Notes: a model not told the origin generated them from the letters alone. A DNA stretch of 64,000 nucleotides from Bacillus sp. FJAT-52991 (GCF_037201805.1 NZ_CP147404.1:3268501-3332500); one strand, 5' to 3'. Shown: positions 1 through 8,701, numbered from the stretch's first letter. A program made the numbers and translations.

Positions 1-570
1 AAAGGAACTTATTTCAAACCAAACGATAAGTTAACAAGAGCACAAATGGCGAAGATTATCACAGAAAGTTTTGGCTTAGACTATAAGTCCACTACTTCTT
101 TTAAAGATGTAAAAAGCAGCGATTGGTTCTATAAATATGTTCAAGCTTTAGCTTATAATGGAATCACAAAAGGCGATAGCAAGGGATATTTCCTTCCGTA
201 CCAACCGTTAACACGTACAGAATTTGCTGTTTTTATGGCTCGTACGCTAAATGAGCAATTCCGTTCAGGTGTTCAAGCTACTGTCACTGGTACTCAATTA
301 CTATCAGATGGACGCTTAAAAATGAATGTTCAGCTTTTCAATAATACAAAAAATGAAGTATTCAACATCAAAGGTAAATATGAGCTTTATATCAACGGTA
401 AACTCGTAGCTAAATCTACTTCATTACGAGAATACAAAAATGTGGTTCTTAAACCAAATGAAAAAAGAACTGTGGAGTTCTACTTCTCTCCTAGCGAAGT
501 AAAACAAAACATCAAGTTTAATAGCTCTGCAGAACTATTCTTCGAGCATCAGTGGTATTACTACCAATAA
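1..570 (+). CDS. SLH-domain surface protein, C-terminal part
   Basis: The reading frame is open from the first base of the window, so the gene starts upstream and only its last 189 codons are visible. The visible part holds the end of one S-layer homology repeat (residues around PNDKLTRAQMAKII) and one complete repeat (FKDV...WFYKYVQALAYNGITKG...LTRTEFAVFMARTL). SLH repeats bind pyruvylated secondary wall polymer and hold proteins on the cell surface. The last ~95 residues form a beta-rich domain of unknown function (LLSDGRLKMNVQLFNN ... FFEHQWYYYQ), perhaps Ig-like. It is one of six SLH proteins in the window and ends at a strong terminator. Confidence 0.9.
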   Translation, partial: KGTYFKPNDKLTRAQMAKIITESFGLDYKSTTSFKDVKSSDWFYKYVQALAYNGITKGDSKGYFLPYQPLTRTEFAVFMARTLNEQFRSGVQATVTGTQLLSDGRLKMNVQLFNNTKNEVFNIKGKYELYINGKLVAKSTSLREYKNVVLKPNEKRTVEFYFSPSEVKQNIKFNSSAELFFEHQWYYYQ

Positions 571-613
571 AATAAAAGCGCGGTCCTAATCATGTTAGGA
601 CCGCGCTTTTATT
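571..613. terminator. Bidirectional intrinsic terminator
   Basis: A 19-bp perfect inverted repeat (571-589 with 595-613) around a 5-nt loop has A-runs and T-runs at its ends. It can stop the SLH gene on the left and the convergent yihY-like gene on the right. Confidence 0.9.
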
Positions 614-615
614 CG

Positions 616-1437
616 TTAAGAAAGTCGATGCATCTTTTCATGCTCCGCATTTATCAAACCTCCTAGAAGCAACACAACAGCGGATAAATAGAACCACAAC
701 ATTAAAATAATAATCCCCGAGAGCTGCCCATAAATGCGAGTGTAATTGACGGAACCTGCATATTCTCCAAACATGACAGACGCCGCTTGCCAGCAGATAG
801 AAGCAAATAAAGCACCTAGTATAACAGATCGAAGTGGCTGTTTACCATTAGGCAAAATTTTATAAAACAATATAAAAAATAGAAATAAGAAGACCGTTCC
901 AAGTATCCACTTCACCACGGTCCAAATTTTAAAATATGGTGTAAACTCTTCAATTGTACCGATGACCTCTGTAGAGATTAATAAGTGGAGTAGCCGTTCT
1001 AGAAGCGGGATCATAAAGGAAAATGGAACAAGAAACATAAAAACTAATGTCACTCCTAAATCTCGAAACAACCCTGTGAAAAAAGATAACCGTCTTTGAA
1101 TATTGTAGGCATCATTCAAAGAACGAACGAGTGACTGAATTGCCATCGAAGACAGCCAAAATGTAGAAAAGAAGCTAAGCGAAATGATCTGTCCTTGGTC
1201 CCTTGCGACAATTGCTTGTACATTTTCCTTGATTAATAAATACGTATTCCCCGGAGCATAAGGCTCAATAAACCCTAAAATATCCCCTTCATTGATAGGA
1301 AAAAAACTCATTAAAGATAACATGAAAATCAGAAAAGGAACGACGGACAACAATAAATAATAAGCTGTCTGCGCCGCCTGATCAAAAAAACGCTCCGCAA
1401 AAAAACGACGGACCACTACCTGAACCAACCTCACCAC
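616..1437 (-). CDS. YihY/virulence factor BrkB family membrane protein (YfkH-like)
   Basis: This 273-residue protein has about six hydrophobic segments and the family layout: a short basic N-terminus, the FFDQAAQTAYYLLLSVVPFL signature near residue 20, and a charged cytoplasmic tail. BrkB/YihY proteins were once called ribonuclease BN, but they are now treated as integral membrane proteins of uncertain function. The start is GTG; a second GTG follows directly and either could be used. The gene is convergent with the SLH gene across the terminator. It shares orientation with the lipase-like gene upstream (32 bp), so the two may be cotranscribed. Family assignment is firm; function is open. Confidence 0.88.
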   Translation of the reverse strand: MVRLVQVVVRRFFAERFFDQAAQTAYYLLLSVVPFLIFMLSLMSFFPINEGDILGFIEPYAPGNTYLLIKENVQAIVARDQGQIISLSFFSTFWLSSMAIQSLVRSLNDAYNIQRRLSFFTGLFRDLGVTLVFMFLVPFSFMIPLLERLLHLLISTEVIGTIEEFTPYFKIWTVVKWILGTVFLFLFFILFYKILPNGKQPLRSVILGALFASICWQAASVMFGEYAGSVNYTRIYGQLSGIIILMLWFYLSAVVLLLGGLINAEHEKMHRLS

Positions 1438-1469
1438 CTATTACCACCATCCTCCGTCACTTGAACATA

Positions 1470-2393
1470 TTAAAGCTGTGCTTGAAGCCAGTTCGTAACA
1501 TCTTGAATAACTTGCTGACGATTGGTTTCGTTAAGCATTTCGTGTCGGCCTTCTTTGTAAAATGTATAGTCGATGTTGGTTATTCCTTGCTGCTTATATT
1601 GATCGATGACACGAAGAACTCCTTTAGAGTAGTCACCAACCGGATCATGATCACCACTAATGAAGAAAAACGGTAGATCTTTTTCCATTCGACTCACTTC
1701 TTCCGGCTTATGAATCATCTCTAATCCATTTAATAAGTCATAAAAGAACCCAGCTGTCGGAATAAATCCACAATAAGGATCATCAATATACGTTTGAACT
1801 TGCTCACGATCTCTAGAAAGCCAATCAAACTCAGTTTGGATGTCGGAGAACTTTTTATTAAAATCTCCAAAAGACAACTTATTTAATAGCGGACTTTTTG
1901 CTCGTTTTCCACGTCTTCTCATTTCAGACTTGGCTAATATTTTCCCCATCTTTCCTAAGAGCCCACGATCGCTTCCAGTCCCGGAAACAATCACGCCATT
2001 TACTGTTCCAGGAAACCGCTGTAAGTAACGACGAACTAAAAAGGAACCCATGCTATGCCCCATCATAAATACAGGAAGGTCTGGATGTGTACGATGAATA
2101 TGATCATTGATCTCTTTTAAATCCTCCACCACTCTTTCAAATCCATCCTGCTCAGCAAAAAAGCCGAGCAACCCACTTTTATCTCCTGTTCGACCATGCC
2201 CACGATGATCATTGCCATAGACGATAAACCCCATCGACACTAAATGCTCAGCTAACTCATGATACCGCTTAATATGCTCAGCCATGCCATGAGCGATTTG
2301 CAGCATCGCTTTGGGCTTCACCTCATCATCCACCCACTCCGTTAAAAATACTTCATGTCCATCCGACATCTTTATCCAATGCTCCTTTTCCAA
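1470..2393 (-). CDS. Alpha/beta hydrolase, monoacylglycerol lipase / lysophospholipase-like (S33 family)
   Basis: A 307-residue cytosolic alpha/beta hydrolase. The nucleophile elbow GHSMGS puts the catalytic serine near residue 114. The oxyanion region is AHGMAEH (35-41) and the conserved second loop is GNDHRGHGRTG (60-70). An acidic residue lies in SGDHDPVG, and the last histidine is in EGRHEML near residue 284. This set is typical of monoglyceride lipases and PldB/YtpA-type lysophospholipases. The TTG start at 2393 is supported by a GGGGAG site 7 nt upstream. The likely substrates are monoacylglycerols or lysophospholipids, inferred from the family only. Confidence 0.85.
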   Translation of the reverse strand: MEKEHWIKMSDGHEVFLTEWVDDEVKPKAMLQIAHGMAEHIKRYHELAEHLVSMGFIVYGNDHRGHGRTGDKSGLLGFFAEQDGFERVVEDLKEINDHIHRTHPDLPVFMMGHSMGSFLVRRYLQRFPGTVNGVIVSGTGSDRGLLGKMGKILAKSEMRRRGKRAKSPLLNKLSFGDFNKKFSDIQTEFDWLSRDREQVQTYIDDPYCGFIPTAGFFYDLLNGLEMIHKPEEVSRMEKDLPFFFISGDHDPVGDYSKGVLRVIDQYKQQGITNIDYTFYKEGRHEMLNETNRQQVIQDVTNWLQAQL

Positions 2394-2582
2394 AATTCCA
2401 CTCCCCTTCTTAAAACTTCAAAACAACCTTTTAGAAGGAAGATAAACCTCTTTACATAGGATGTCAAATAAACCGGACTTATAAAGAAAGGCTACTACTT
2501 TCCAGATTCCTAAAGATGATCTTTTTGAAAAATTATCTGCAGCTTTTCATAAAAATCTATAAGACGGCATTCAGCTTTCAAA

Positions 2583-2617
2583 AAAAACAGCTCGCAACAT
2601 AAATTGCGAGCTGTTTT
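2583..2617 (-). terminator. Intrinsic terminator of the O-antigen-ligase-like gene
   Basis: An inverted repeat (2583-2597 with 2604-2617, core ACAGCTCGCAA) lies just after the stop codon of the minus-strand gene and ends in a run of seven to eight T on that strand. Confidence 0.88.
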
Positions 2618-2620
2618 GCT

Positions 2621-3991
2621 TTATTCAATTATCTTGCTATCAACGATCAGCATAGACAATATAGCCGCCACATAAATCGACACAGCCGGAGCAGTGAACA
2701 CATGACCAGCTGTAGCACCTATACCAATAGCCAGAAGAAATCCCACGCCATACATCACGTGTGGAATAGTAAATGTTTCTTTTATATTAGAAATAAAATA
2801 CCATATAAAGCGGATCGAATAATAAATCAACGGGGCCATGAAATACAAAAATCCAACAATACCCAATGAGAAAAAGAGATCATAGAAATCCATTTCAATC
2901 ATTTTAGGTTCTTTTCCCGGTTCTGGCATTTCATAATTTCCTGCGAAACCAAGGCCAAAAACCTTCTGAATAGTTGGTGCATCGGCAAAATCTTTTTTGT
3001 AATCAGCTAAATATTTTTCGCGACTACTAAAGACAAGGTTTTGCAATTGCTCTTCGGAAATTTTCGGCTCCTTTTCTTCTTCTACTACAGCCTCACCTTT
3101 TTTGATATCTACTTTCTTCTCTTTTTCAATGTTAATCCCCAATAAATTGACATGAGCATACATATTATTGAATACAGGCGTAAATGGCGTAGACACAGCT
3201 AATACAGCTAGAAGAAAAAGAGAAATAAGCATATTCGCACGTGTCTTTTTCTCACGTCCCTTTGTCACATAAATGATTAGTAGAGAAATACAAGCTGCGA
3301 TTAATACAATGACAATCCCACCATATCCAACTTTCGTTCCAAGGAATAACATAGATATGGATAATAAGATAAATGGCAACCAGTAAAAACTATTCTTTAA
3401 GGAATCTGTTTTTTCAATAGCATACAACGCCGTGACTGGCAAAATAATAGCCATAATAGCACCGATTTCATTTCCAGCAAAGAACCAACCAGTGTAACCA
3501 ACTTTTGTGTGAGAATAATTTGATAAGCTTGTTCCTGTAAAATAGGCAGCAATAAATACCACACTAATTATAATAGAGGAATATAAGAAATAAGCGGTTG
3601 TTTTTTCCATTATCTCCGTACGGGATTTCTTTAATTGCAAATAAATCATGACAAACCCTAAAAATAAAACTGGAAAATAGACGACTTTATTATAAAATTT
3701 CAATTCTTTAAACAAGAAATATGGATCTTTCAGATTCATATTCACAACAATATTTATGATGAGTATAATGGCTAAGCCAATTAAATAAAGTATATACTTT
3801 CTAGCTCTACTGTGATTAAAAGCTAATTTTAATAAGAATAGTAAAATAATCACCATGAATAATACGCGAATAATTACACCAACGGTAATATTCAAATTAA
3901 AAATTAAAATTGACGCCGTGGTCATTACATCGATTACCGGCTGCAAGACTAAAAAGGCTAGCAGCATTAAAAGTGTCCTATGATTCAACAT
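2621..3991 (-). CDS. O-antigen ligase / polymerase-like polytopic membrane protein
   Basis: A 456-residue protein with about 11-12 transmembrane segments and one large hydrophilic loop (residues ~285-365, rich in Lys and Glu), followed by the last membrane helices. This is the usual shape of the Wzy/WaaL O-antigen ligase superfamily, which joins or polymerises lipid-linked glycans on the outer face of the membrane. The ATG start has an AGAGGAA ribosome site 9 nt upstream. The gene stands alone, with its own terminator, about 30 kb from the eps-like cluster. A link to that pathway, or to wall glycopolymers, is inference. Confidence 0.75.
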   Translation of the reverse strand: MLNHRTLLMLLAFLVLQPVIDVMTTASILIFNLNITVGVIIRVLFMVIILLFLLKLAFNHSRARKYILYLIGLAIILIINIVVNMNLKDPYFLFKELKFYNKVVYFPVLFLGFVMIYLQLKKSRTEIMEKTTAYFLYSSIIISVVFIAAYFTGTSLSNYSHTKVGYTGWFFAGNEIGAIMAIILPVTALYAIEKTDSLKNSFYWLPFILLSISMLFLGTKVGYGGIVIVLIAACISLLIIYVTKGREKKTRANMLISLFLLAVLAVSTPFTPVFNNMYAHVNLLGINIEKEKKVDIKKGEAVVEEEKEPKISEEQLQNLVFSSREKYLADYKKDFADAPTIQKVFGLGFAGNYEMPEPGKEPKMIEMDFYDLFFSLGIVGFLYFMAPLIYYSIRFIWYFISNIKETFTIPHVMYGVGFLLAIGIGATAGHVFTAPAVSIYVAAILSMLIVDSKIIE

Positions 3992-4305
3992 GTAGATTAG
4001 TTCCTCTTTCCTTTCAATTTCCTTTTCAACTAATAAAACGATAGTTTATCTATTTATGTACGAAATGACTCATTATATTATAGCACGAAACACTTTCAGC
4101 TTATCAATAAAATAAAAAGTAAATTGGCATTTAATCGAGAATATATTGTATCATTTTCTCAAATAAGAAACCATGTATTTACTAGTATTACTTTCAACAA
4201 TTTTAAGTCGTAAATTTATTACTAATGAGGGTATTTGTTAAACTAATGTTATAATATGGTTAAAGTTTTTGTGGTAGTGACATGATAGATGAAAGGATGT
4301 TATTG

Positions 4306-5583
4306 ATGACAGCACCTCAAACATTAATTCCATTTGAACAATTGTCCAAGGAGGCCATGCCTCATTATTACGATTATGCGGTTAACATCCATGAAATAAA
4401 AACATTGTTATTAAAGAAAACCGGACAAGATTTTCAGATGTATTCACATAAGAGTGAGGAAGATCTTTGGGAAATTGTTGAGCAACTATTGACTCGTCAA
4501 CCCGATGATATTCAAATTATTGCCCATGTATTCGATTGCTTAGAAACAAAAACCATTCACTACTCCAACATGACTGGTGAAAATAAGCATGTGATTCATC
4601 CGTCTTTGAACAATTCAATTCTCTATTTTCCGACATACGAGGTAGCACTGGCGAAGCTTCCCATTTACCAAAGCCACGAGGATTACGAGGAGGATTTTAT
4701 TTTTGCCGAAAGTGATGAGCGCTTACTTGCGTTTATTGATTACCTGTATAAGCAGCAAAAAGAATTTATGAAAGGGTACATCAATATTTTTACTGATACA
4801 GAAGATGGTGTCGAAAAGATACACGAAAAAATCACTCATCAAGTAAGCCGCGAAGATGTCCTGCTAGAAGAAGGAATCAAAACCGAAATCTTTCGCTCGA
4901 TTGATGAGTTTTTTCTGCATAGTGGCAGCTTCTTTAAAAAGTATGATATCCCATATAAACGTGGTGTTTTACTTTATGGAGCACCTGGGAACGGTAAAAC
5001 AACGCTTGTGAAGTCCATTGCTGGCAGCACCTCTGCTCCTGTCGTTTACTGGCAAATCACCGAGTACACGACAAGCTATTCGATTAAAGAAGTGTTCTCA
5101 ACTATTACGAAAATGGCCCCGATGATTCTTGTCATTGAAGACATTGATTCAATGCCGGAAGAATCTCGTTCCGTCTTTTTAAATACGCTAGATGGCGCGG
5201 TGTCGAAAGAAGGGATCTTCCTAATTGGGACGACCAATTATCCAGAGAAAATCGACCCCGCACTGATTAACCGAGCAGGCCGCTTTGATCGCGCCTATGA
5301 AATTAAACTGCCAAATGAACAAGCGCGTAGCCAATATTTAAGAAAAAGAAAGATCGATCAATTCATGCCTGAAACAGAAATGGACCGACTAGTGAAAAAC
5401 ACAGCAGGCCTTTCTATCGCCCAGTTGAACGAACTATACATGTCGATTGCCTTGCAATGGCATTACGAAGAAAAAGTCGACATCGACAAAATCATCAACG
5501 ACTTACTAACCAACAACAAAAAAACGTGGCGCCAAGACTGGGACATCAATCCTCACAAACCAACGATGGGCTTTGGTCGCTAA
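4306..5583 (+). CDS. AAA family ATPase (YjoB / BCS1-like)
   Basis: A single C-terminal AAA module follows ~200 residues with no recognised domain. Walker A is GAPGNGKTT near residue 225, Walker B is MILVIEDID, sensor 1 and the arginine region are GTTNYPEKIDPALINRAGRFDRA, and a short C-terminal lid follows. Such proteins usually form hexameric remodelling machines or chaperones. The size and shape resemble Bacillus YjoB, but I cannot confirm orthology. ATG at 4306 is preferred because GAAAGGA lies 8 nt upstream; in-frame ATGs at 4282 and 4297 lack a good site. No transmembrane segment is seen. The gene is monocistronic and lies directly upstream of sinR. Confidence 0.85.
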   Translation: MTAPQTLIPFEQLSKEAMPHYYDYAVNIHEIKTLLLKKTGQDFQMYSHKSEEDLWEIVEQLLTRQPDDIQIIAHVFDCLETKTIHYSNMTGENKHVIHPSLNNSILYFPTYEVALAKLPIYQSHEDYEEDFIFAESDERLLAFIDYLYKQQKEFMKGYINIFTDTEDGVEKIHEKITHQVSREDVLLEEGIKTEIFRSIDEFFLHSGSFFKKYDIPYKRGVLLYGAPGNGKTTLVKSIAGSTSAPVVYWQITEYTTSYSIKEVFSTITKMAPMILVIEDIDSMPEESRSVFLNTLDGAVSKEGIFLIGTTNYPEKIDPALINRAGRFDRAYEIKLPNEQARSQYLRKRKIDQFMPETEMDRLVKNTAGLSIAQLNELYMSIALQWHYEEKVDIDKIINDLLTNNKKTWRQDWDINPHKPTMGFGR

Positions 5584-5654
5584 AATCGTGTGTTTGCTTG
5601 TTGCTTTAAAGCAACAAAATGTTAACAGAAAGTTGCGTATGGTTACTAGTTTTT

Positions 5655-5684
5655 TTGTAGTTTTCTGTCGTGTTGTGGTAGAAT
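5655..5684 (+). promoter_or_regulatory. Possible sigma-A promoter of sinR
   Basis: A TTGTAG -35 (5655-5660) and a TAGAAT -10 (5679-5684) are separated by 18 bp, about 45 bp upstream of the sinR start codon. Moderate match only. Confidence 0.4.
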
Positions 5685-5730
5685 GAAGCATAAGCATTTA
5701 CTTTTATAGTAAGCGGTAAGGGTGATATAA

Positions 5731-6057
5731 ATGGCTATCGGTAAGCGTATTCGAACATTGAGGATGGAAAGAGGGCTGTCATTAACTGAATTAGCTAACC
5801 GAGCAGGGGTCGCTAAGTCTTATATCTCTTCTGTTGAGCGCGAAATTCAACTAAATCCATCCATTCAGTTTTTAAGTAAAATATCTTCCGTATTAAATGT
5901 TAGTGTAGAAAAGTTAATAAATGATAATAACGATTCGACTGAACTCGTTGACTCCGAGTGGTTAGCATTAGCTAAAGAAGCCATGGAATCAGGTATTAGT
6001 AAAGAACAATTCAAACAGTTTTTAGAATTTCAAAAATGGCAAAAAACTCACAAATAA
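5731..6057 (+). CDS. sinR: Master biofilm regulator SinR
   Basis: A 108-residue protein colinear with Bacillus SinR. Residues ~1-62 form an XRE-type helix-turn-helix (RIRTLRMERGLSLTELANRAGVA, then KSYISSVER). Residues ~73-103 form the SinI-type dimerisation helices (DSEWLALAKEAMESGISKEQ, FLEFQKWQ). In Bacillus, SinR represses matrix genes such as eps and tapA by binding GTTCTYT half-sites, and SinI frees them. Both a SinI gene and an eps-like operon with matching sites are in this window. Here sinI is convergent and downstream, not directly upstream in an operon as in B. subtilis. Confidence 0.9.
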   Translation: MAIGKRIRTLRMERGLSLTELANRAGVAKSYISSVEREIQLNPSIQFLSKISSVLNVSVEKLINDNNDSTELVDSEWLALAKEAMESGISKEQFKQFLEFQKWQKTHK

Positions 6058-6096
6058 CATACTGCCTTACTGATCAAAATAGGATAAAACGACCTT

Positions 6097-6145
6097 CCAT
6101 GCGAACAATACTCTTATAAATCAAATGTTCGCATGGATTTTCTTA
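6097..6145. terminator. Terminator between sinR and sinI
   Basis: An 11-bp perfect stem (CCATGCGAACA, 6097-6107, with 6126-6136) has an 18-nt loop, followed on the plus strand by ATTTTCTT. It separates the convergent sinR and sinI genes. Confidence 0.7.
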
Positions 6146-6157
6146 AGTAACAGCACA

Positions 6158-6295
6158 TCAAGTTGATTCGACCTTTTGCAAACCAAGTTTTTCTCCTTCT
6201 ATAAATTCCCTCACCTCTTCAAGTGTCAACCCTAACTTTTTTGCTTCTAACATTAAATCAATCCACTCTTGGTCAATTAATTGAACATTCCCCAT
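6158..6295 (-). CDS. sinI: SinR antagonist SinI
   Basis: A 45-residue protein whose core DQEWIDLMLEAKKLGLTLEE followed by VREFI matches the SinI helix that pairs with SinR. It is close to B. subtilis SinI (DQEWVELMVEAKEANISPEE). The start at 6295 is chosen because AGGAGG lies 7 nt upstream; the reading frame stays open for 23 more codons, but that stretch does not look like SinI. SinI would titrate SinR and derepress the eps-like operon. A weak Spo0A-box-like TGTCAA is visible far upstream (about 6412-6417), but I do not rely on it. Confidence 0.85.
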   Translation of the reverse strand: MGNVQLIDQEWIDLMLEAKKLGLTLEEVREFIEGEKLGLQKVEST

Positions 6296-6585
6296 AAAGA
6301 ATCCTCCTAATTGTAGATGGCTCAGCCCTCCTAGCAAATTTTCCTTAGACTGGCAACTTTGCACCCTTATTGTTCAATAGGTTTTCTATTTTCATGAATT
6401 TCAATGTTGTATTGACACTTAAAAAATAAATACTATTTATTTTCAGTTTTATTCCACAAATCATTTTCCCTTAAATTTTTATTAGATGATCGTTTTACTT
6501 TTCCCTTCAGCATTTGAAAGGAAACTATTTCATAAAAAACATAACATATACTACTTATTTAAATACTAGTTAATACTGATCGTCA

Positions 6586-6661
6586 ATTCTTTATAGTGAA
6601 CAAAAATTAAAATATTTATGAAAAATTCATACATTACGACCTTTGGTGCGTTATAATGAAC
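6586..6661. promoter_or_regulatory. SinR-like operator half-sites and -10 before the SlrR-like gene
   Basis: In reverse complement, 6586-6601 reads GTTCACTATAAAGAAT, one base different from the operator in front of the eps-like operon (GTTCTCTATAAAGAAT). A second copy, 6646-6661, contains GTTCATTATAA in reverse and overlaps a TATAAT -10 (6652-6657) 31 bp upstream of the gene. SinR repression of slrR is known in B. subtilis, so the position fits. The rest of the 6296-6688 gap is AT-rich and shows no other gene. Confidence 0.6.
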
Positions 6662-6688
6662 AAAAAGAGTTGAAAGGAGCAATGATAG

Positions 6689-7015
6689 ATGATTGGATTC
6701 CGCATTAAACAATTGAGAGAACAAAAAGGTTATTCTCTGACCAAGCTTGCAAAAGAAGCCCAAATTTCTAAATCTTATTTATCTAACTTAGAACGACAAG
6801 CAAATACGAACCCTTCCCTGTTCATACTGTCAAAAATCGCCGTAGCTTTAGATGTCACAACAAATGAATTAATTCAAACACACCCACCTAAAGAGAACGA
6901 ATGTGGACCAATTTTAAAAGAAGCACCGAAAAAGAAAGTGATAAAGGCGGACCTACTAAAATTCCAACAATTTCTGCAATCTCAAAAGCAACAAGGGGCG
7001 AACACATCTGATTAA
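6689..7015 (+). CDS. SlrR-like / second SinR-family regulator
   Basis: A 108-residue XRE regulator paralogous to the SinR 0.6 kb upstream. The N-terminal helix-turn-helix (RIKQLREQKGYSLTKLAKEA, KSYLSNLER) is well kept and close to SinR. The C-terminal half is divergent (EAPKKKVIKADLLKFQQFLQ) but keeps a short SinI-like helix. AAAGGAGC lies just upstream of the ATG. In B. subtilis the SinR paralogue SlrR forms a switch with SinR. The SinR-like half-sites over this gene's promoter and the SinI-like gene downstream suggest the same kind of circuit. Orthology to SlrR is inferred from position and operators rather than proven. Confidence 0.75.
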   Translation: MIGFRIKQLREQKGYSLTKLAKEAQISKSYLSNLERQANTNPSLFILSKIAVALDVTTNELIQTHPPKENECGPILKEAPKKKVIKADLLKFQQFLQSQKQQGANTSD

Positions 7016-7050
7016 AAAACTTAGCGAGGACTTATCCTCGCTTATTTTTA
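7014..7050. terminator. Bidirectional terminator between the SlrR-like gene and the second sinI-like gene
   Basis: A perfect 8-bp stem, AGCGAGGA / TCCTCGCT (7023-7042), with a CTTA loop, has an A-run on the left and TATTTTTA on the right. Confidence 0.85.
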
Positions 7051-7173
7051 TGACATCGCTCTTTTATATTTCTCCTTATTAATAAACTCCTTAATCTCAT
7101 GAATAGAAAGGCCAGTCTTCTTCGCCTCTAACATCAAAGATACCCATTCTAAATCGACTCTTGCATCTTTCAA
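7048..7173 (-). CDS. Second SinI-like antirepressor (SlrA/SinI paralogue), 41 residues
   Basis: This very short gene encodes a TTG-initiated protein whose core LEWVSLMLEAKKTGLSIHEI is clearly the SinI helix, followed by KEFINKEKYKRAMS. AGGGGG lies 6 nt upstream of the TTG. An in-frame ATG seven codons earlier (7194) lacks a ribosome site. The gene is convergent with the SlrR-like gene, just as sinI is convergent with sinR, so the whole module appears duplicated. It probably antagonises one or both SinR-family proteins. Confidence 0.75.
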   Translation of the reverse strand: MKDARVDLEWVSLMLEAKKTGLSIHEIKEFINKEKYKRAMS

Positions 7174-7403
7174 AACCTTCCCCCTAATATTCATATTTAT
7201 AATCGTTAAGGAGGATTTTACAGAATTTTTTTTAAAGTCTGTTTAAAAACGTACATTGTAAGTAAAAAATCTTTTTCCTGCCATTATACAATAATAATCT
7301 CTACAAATTTTAAACATTGTGATGATTGTTTTTCCCTCATCAATTGGTATAATATAATAATAATTGGTTTATATTAACTAATTATTCAATACTAGGAGGG
7401 CCC

Positions 7404-8546
7404 ATGAATATTATTCTTGTAGATGATGAAAGCTTAGCACTGGATTATTTAGAAAAACTGCTTAATAAAATTGATAGTTTTAAAACTATAAGAAAATTCG
7501 ATGATCCTCTCCTAGCAAAAGAAGTGATTCTAAATGGAGATGTGGATGTCATTTTCTTAGACATTAATTTACCAGAAGTCAATGGGATTGAGCTTGCTGA
7601 AATGATCATCGAAAGAAAGCCTGACGTAACAATTGTCTTTTGTACAGCATACGAAGAATATGCGGTACAAGCATTCGAACTGAATGCACTTGACTACATT
7701 GTGAAGCCTATTTCCATTGAGCGACTAACAAAAACGATGAACCGCATACAAAAAAACGTGCATGTTGAAACAAACAGCAGCAACGTGCATGATGATTTTA
7801 TTTATATGAACATGTTTCAGACCGTGTCTATTCAATCGAAAGACCGTTCTCACATTAAAATTTCTTGGCGAACGAAGAAAGCAGAAGAACTCTTTCTATA
7901 CTTACTGCAACATCGGAATCAACTCATTCATAAGTCTTTACTTATTGACACTCTTTGGCCTGAACATGATGAAGAAAAAGTATACAGTCAACTTTATACA
8001 GCCGTTTATTATGTAAGAAAAAAACTAAAAGATTTTGGGGAGCATTTTCAGCTGAAAAACACCTCAGATGGATATATACTCACTTTAAACAATGTCATAT
8101 TGGATGTAGAAGAATGGACAAAACAAAACCAATCCGCTCCGCCATTGAACGAGGAAACGATTAACTACTACACCGATTTACTTACCTTGTATACTGGTGA
8201 TTACTTACAAGAATATGATTATTGGTGGGCAGAGAGCGAACGTGAGAAGTATAAACAATGGTGGCTCTTGACGACCTATAAACTAGCTCACTGGTATGAT
8301 GAGCATCATCAGCACGATAAGGCTTTATTTTACTTTTCACAAATTGTACATAAATATCCCGAAGAAGAGGTCGCTTGTTTCCATTTAATGAAGTTATACC
8401 ATTCTAGCAGTCATTATTTACTAGTTGATCAACAATACGATGCATTAATCACTTTTTTAGAAAATGAATTTAATACGCAGCCTAGTCCTCACATTACGAA
8501 ATGGTATATCGATTTTAAAAAAACACAAAAACAATCATTAACATAG
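7404..8546 (+). CDS. Response regulator with SARP/BTAD output
   Basis: A 380-residue protein with three parts. Residues 1-120 are a receiver domain with acidic pair D7/D8, phospho-acceptor D53 (FLDINLPEVNG), a T near 80 (CTAYEEYA) and K near 102 (IVKPIS). Residues ~135-235 are a winged helix (SWRTKKAEELFLYLLQHRNQ, PEHDEEKVYSQLYTAVYYVR). Residues ~240-375 are a BTAD helical repeat region, as in SARP activators. A strong AGGAGG lies 6-7 nt before the ATG. The likely partner kinase next door is only a fragment, so this regulator may be an orphan. Its stop codon TAG lies at the start of a dispersed repeat. Confidence 0.88.
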   Translation: MNIILVDDESLALDYLEKLLNKIDSFKTIRKFDDPLLAKEVILNGDVDVIFLDINLPEVNGIELAEMIIERKPDVTIVFCTAYEEYAVQAFELNALDYIVKPISIERLTKTMNRIQKNVHVETNSSNVHDDFIYMNMFQTVSIQSKDRSHIKISWRTKKAEELFLYLLQHRNQLIHKSLLIDTLWPEHDEEKVYSQLYTAVYYVRKKLKDFGEHFQLKNTSDGYILTLNNVILDVEEWTKQNQSAPPLNEETINYYTDLLTLYTGDYLQEYDYWWAESEREKYKQWWLLTTYKLAHWYDEHHQHDKALFYFSQIVHKYPEEEVACFHLMKLYHSSSHYLLVDQQYDALITFLENEFNTQPSPHITKWYIDFKKTQKQSLT

Positions 8547-8669
8547 AAAAGCGGAGCCGACTGTCCTGGGGCGACAAGCAGATGACAGACCGGCAAAATG
8601 GCGTTCTTCAGCCATGAAGTTGGGCTGGCATCTGACTCGAGCCCCAAGGAGGTGGAGCTAGACAAAATA
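8544..8669 (+). repeat. ~125-bp structured dispersed repeat, copy 1
   Basis: This element starts exactly at the TAG stop of the response regulator (TAGAAAAGCGGAGCCGACTG) and ends near GGTGGAGCTAGACAAAA. It has a second copy in reverse orientation at 12219-12354. It folds as nested stems: GGGGC with GCCCC, CAGATG with CATCTG, and an inner ATGGC with GCCAT. The first two stems differ between the copies by paired changes that keep the pairing. Confidence 0.8.
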
Positions 8670-8701
8670 AAAAAACTGCAACTATTTAAGTGCAGTTTTT
8701 T
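8670..8701. terminator. Bidirectional intrinsic terminator
   Basis: The stem AAAAAACTGCA / TGCAGTTTTTT (8670-8680 with 8691-8701) lies after the dispersed repeat. It overlaps the 3' end of the convergent kinase remnant. Confidence 0.85.

Noticed and set aside
6566..6763. Minus-strand open frame of 65 codons at the SlrR-like promoter
   Set aside because: Overlaps the SinR-like sites and the start of a well-supported gene; AT-rich composition only.
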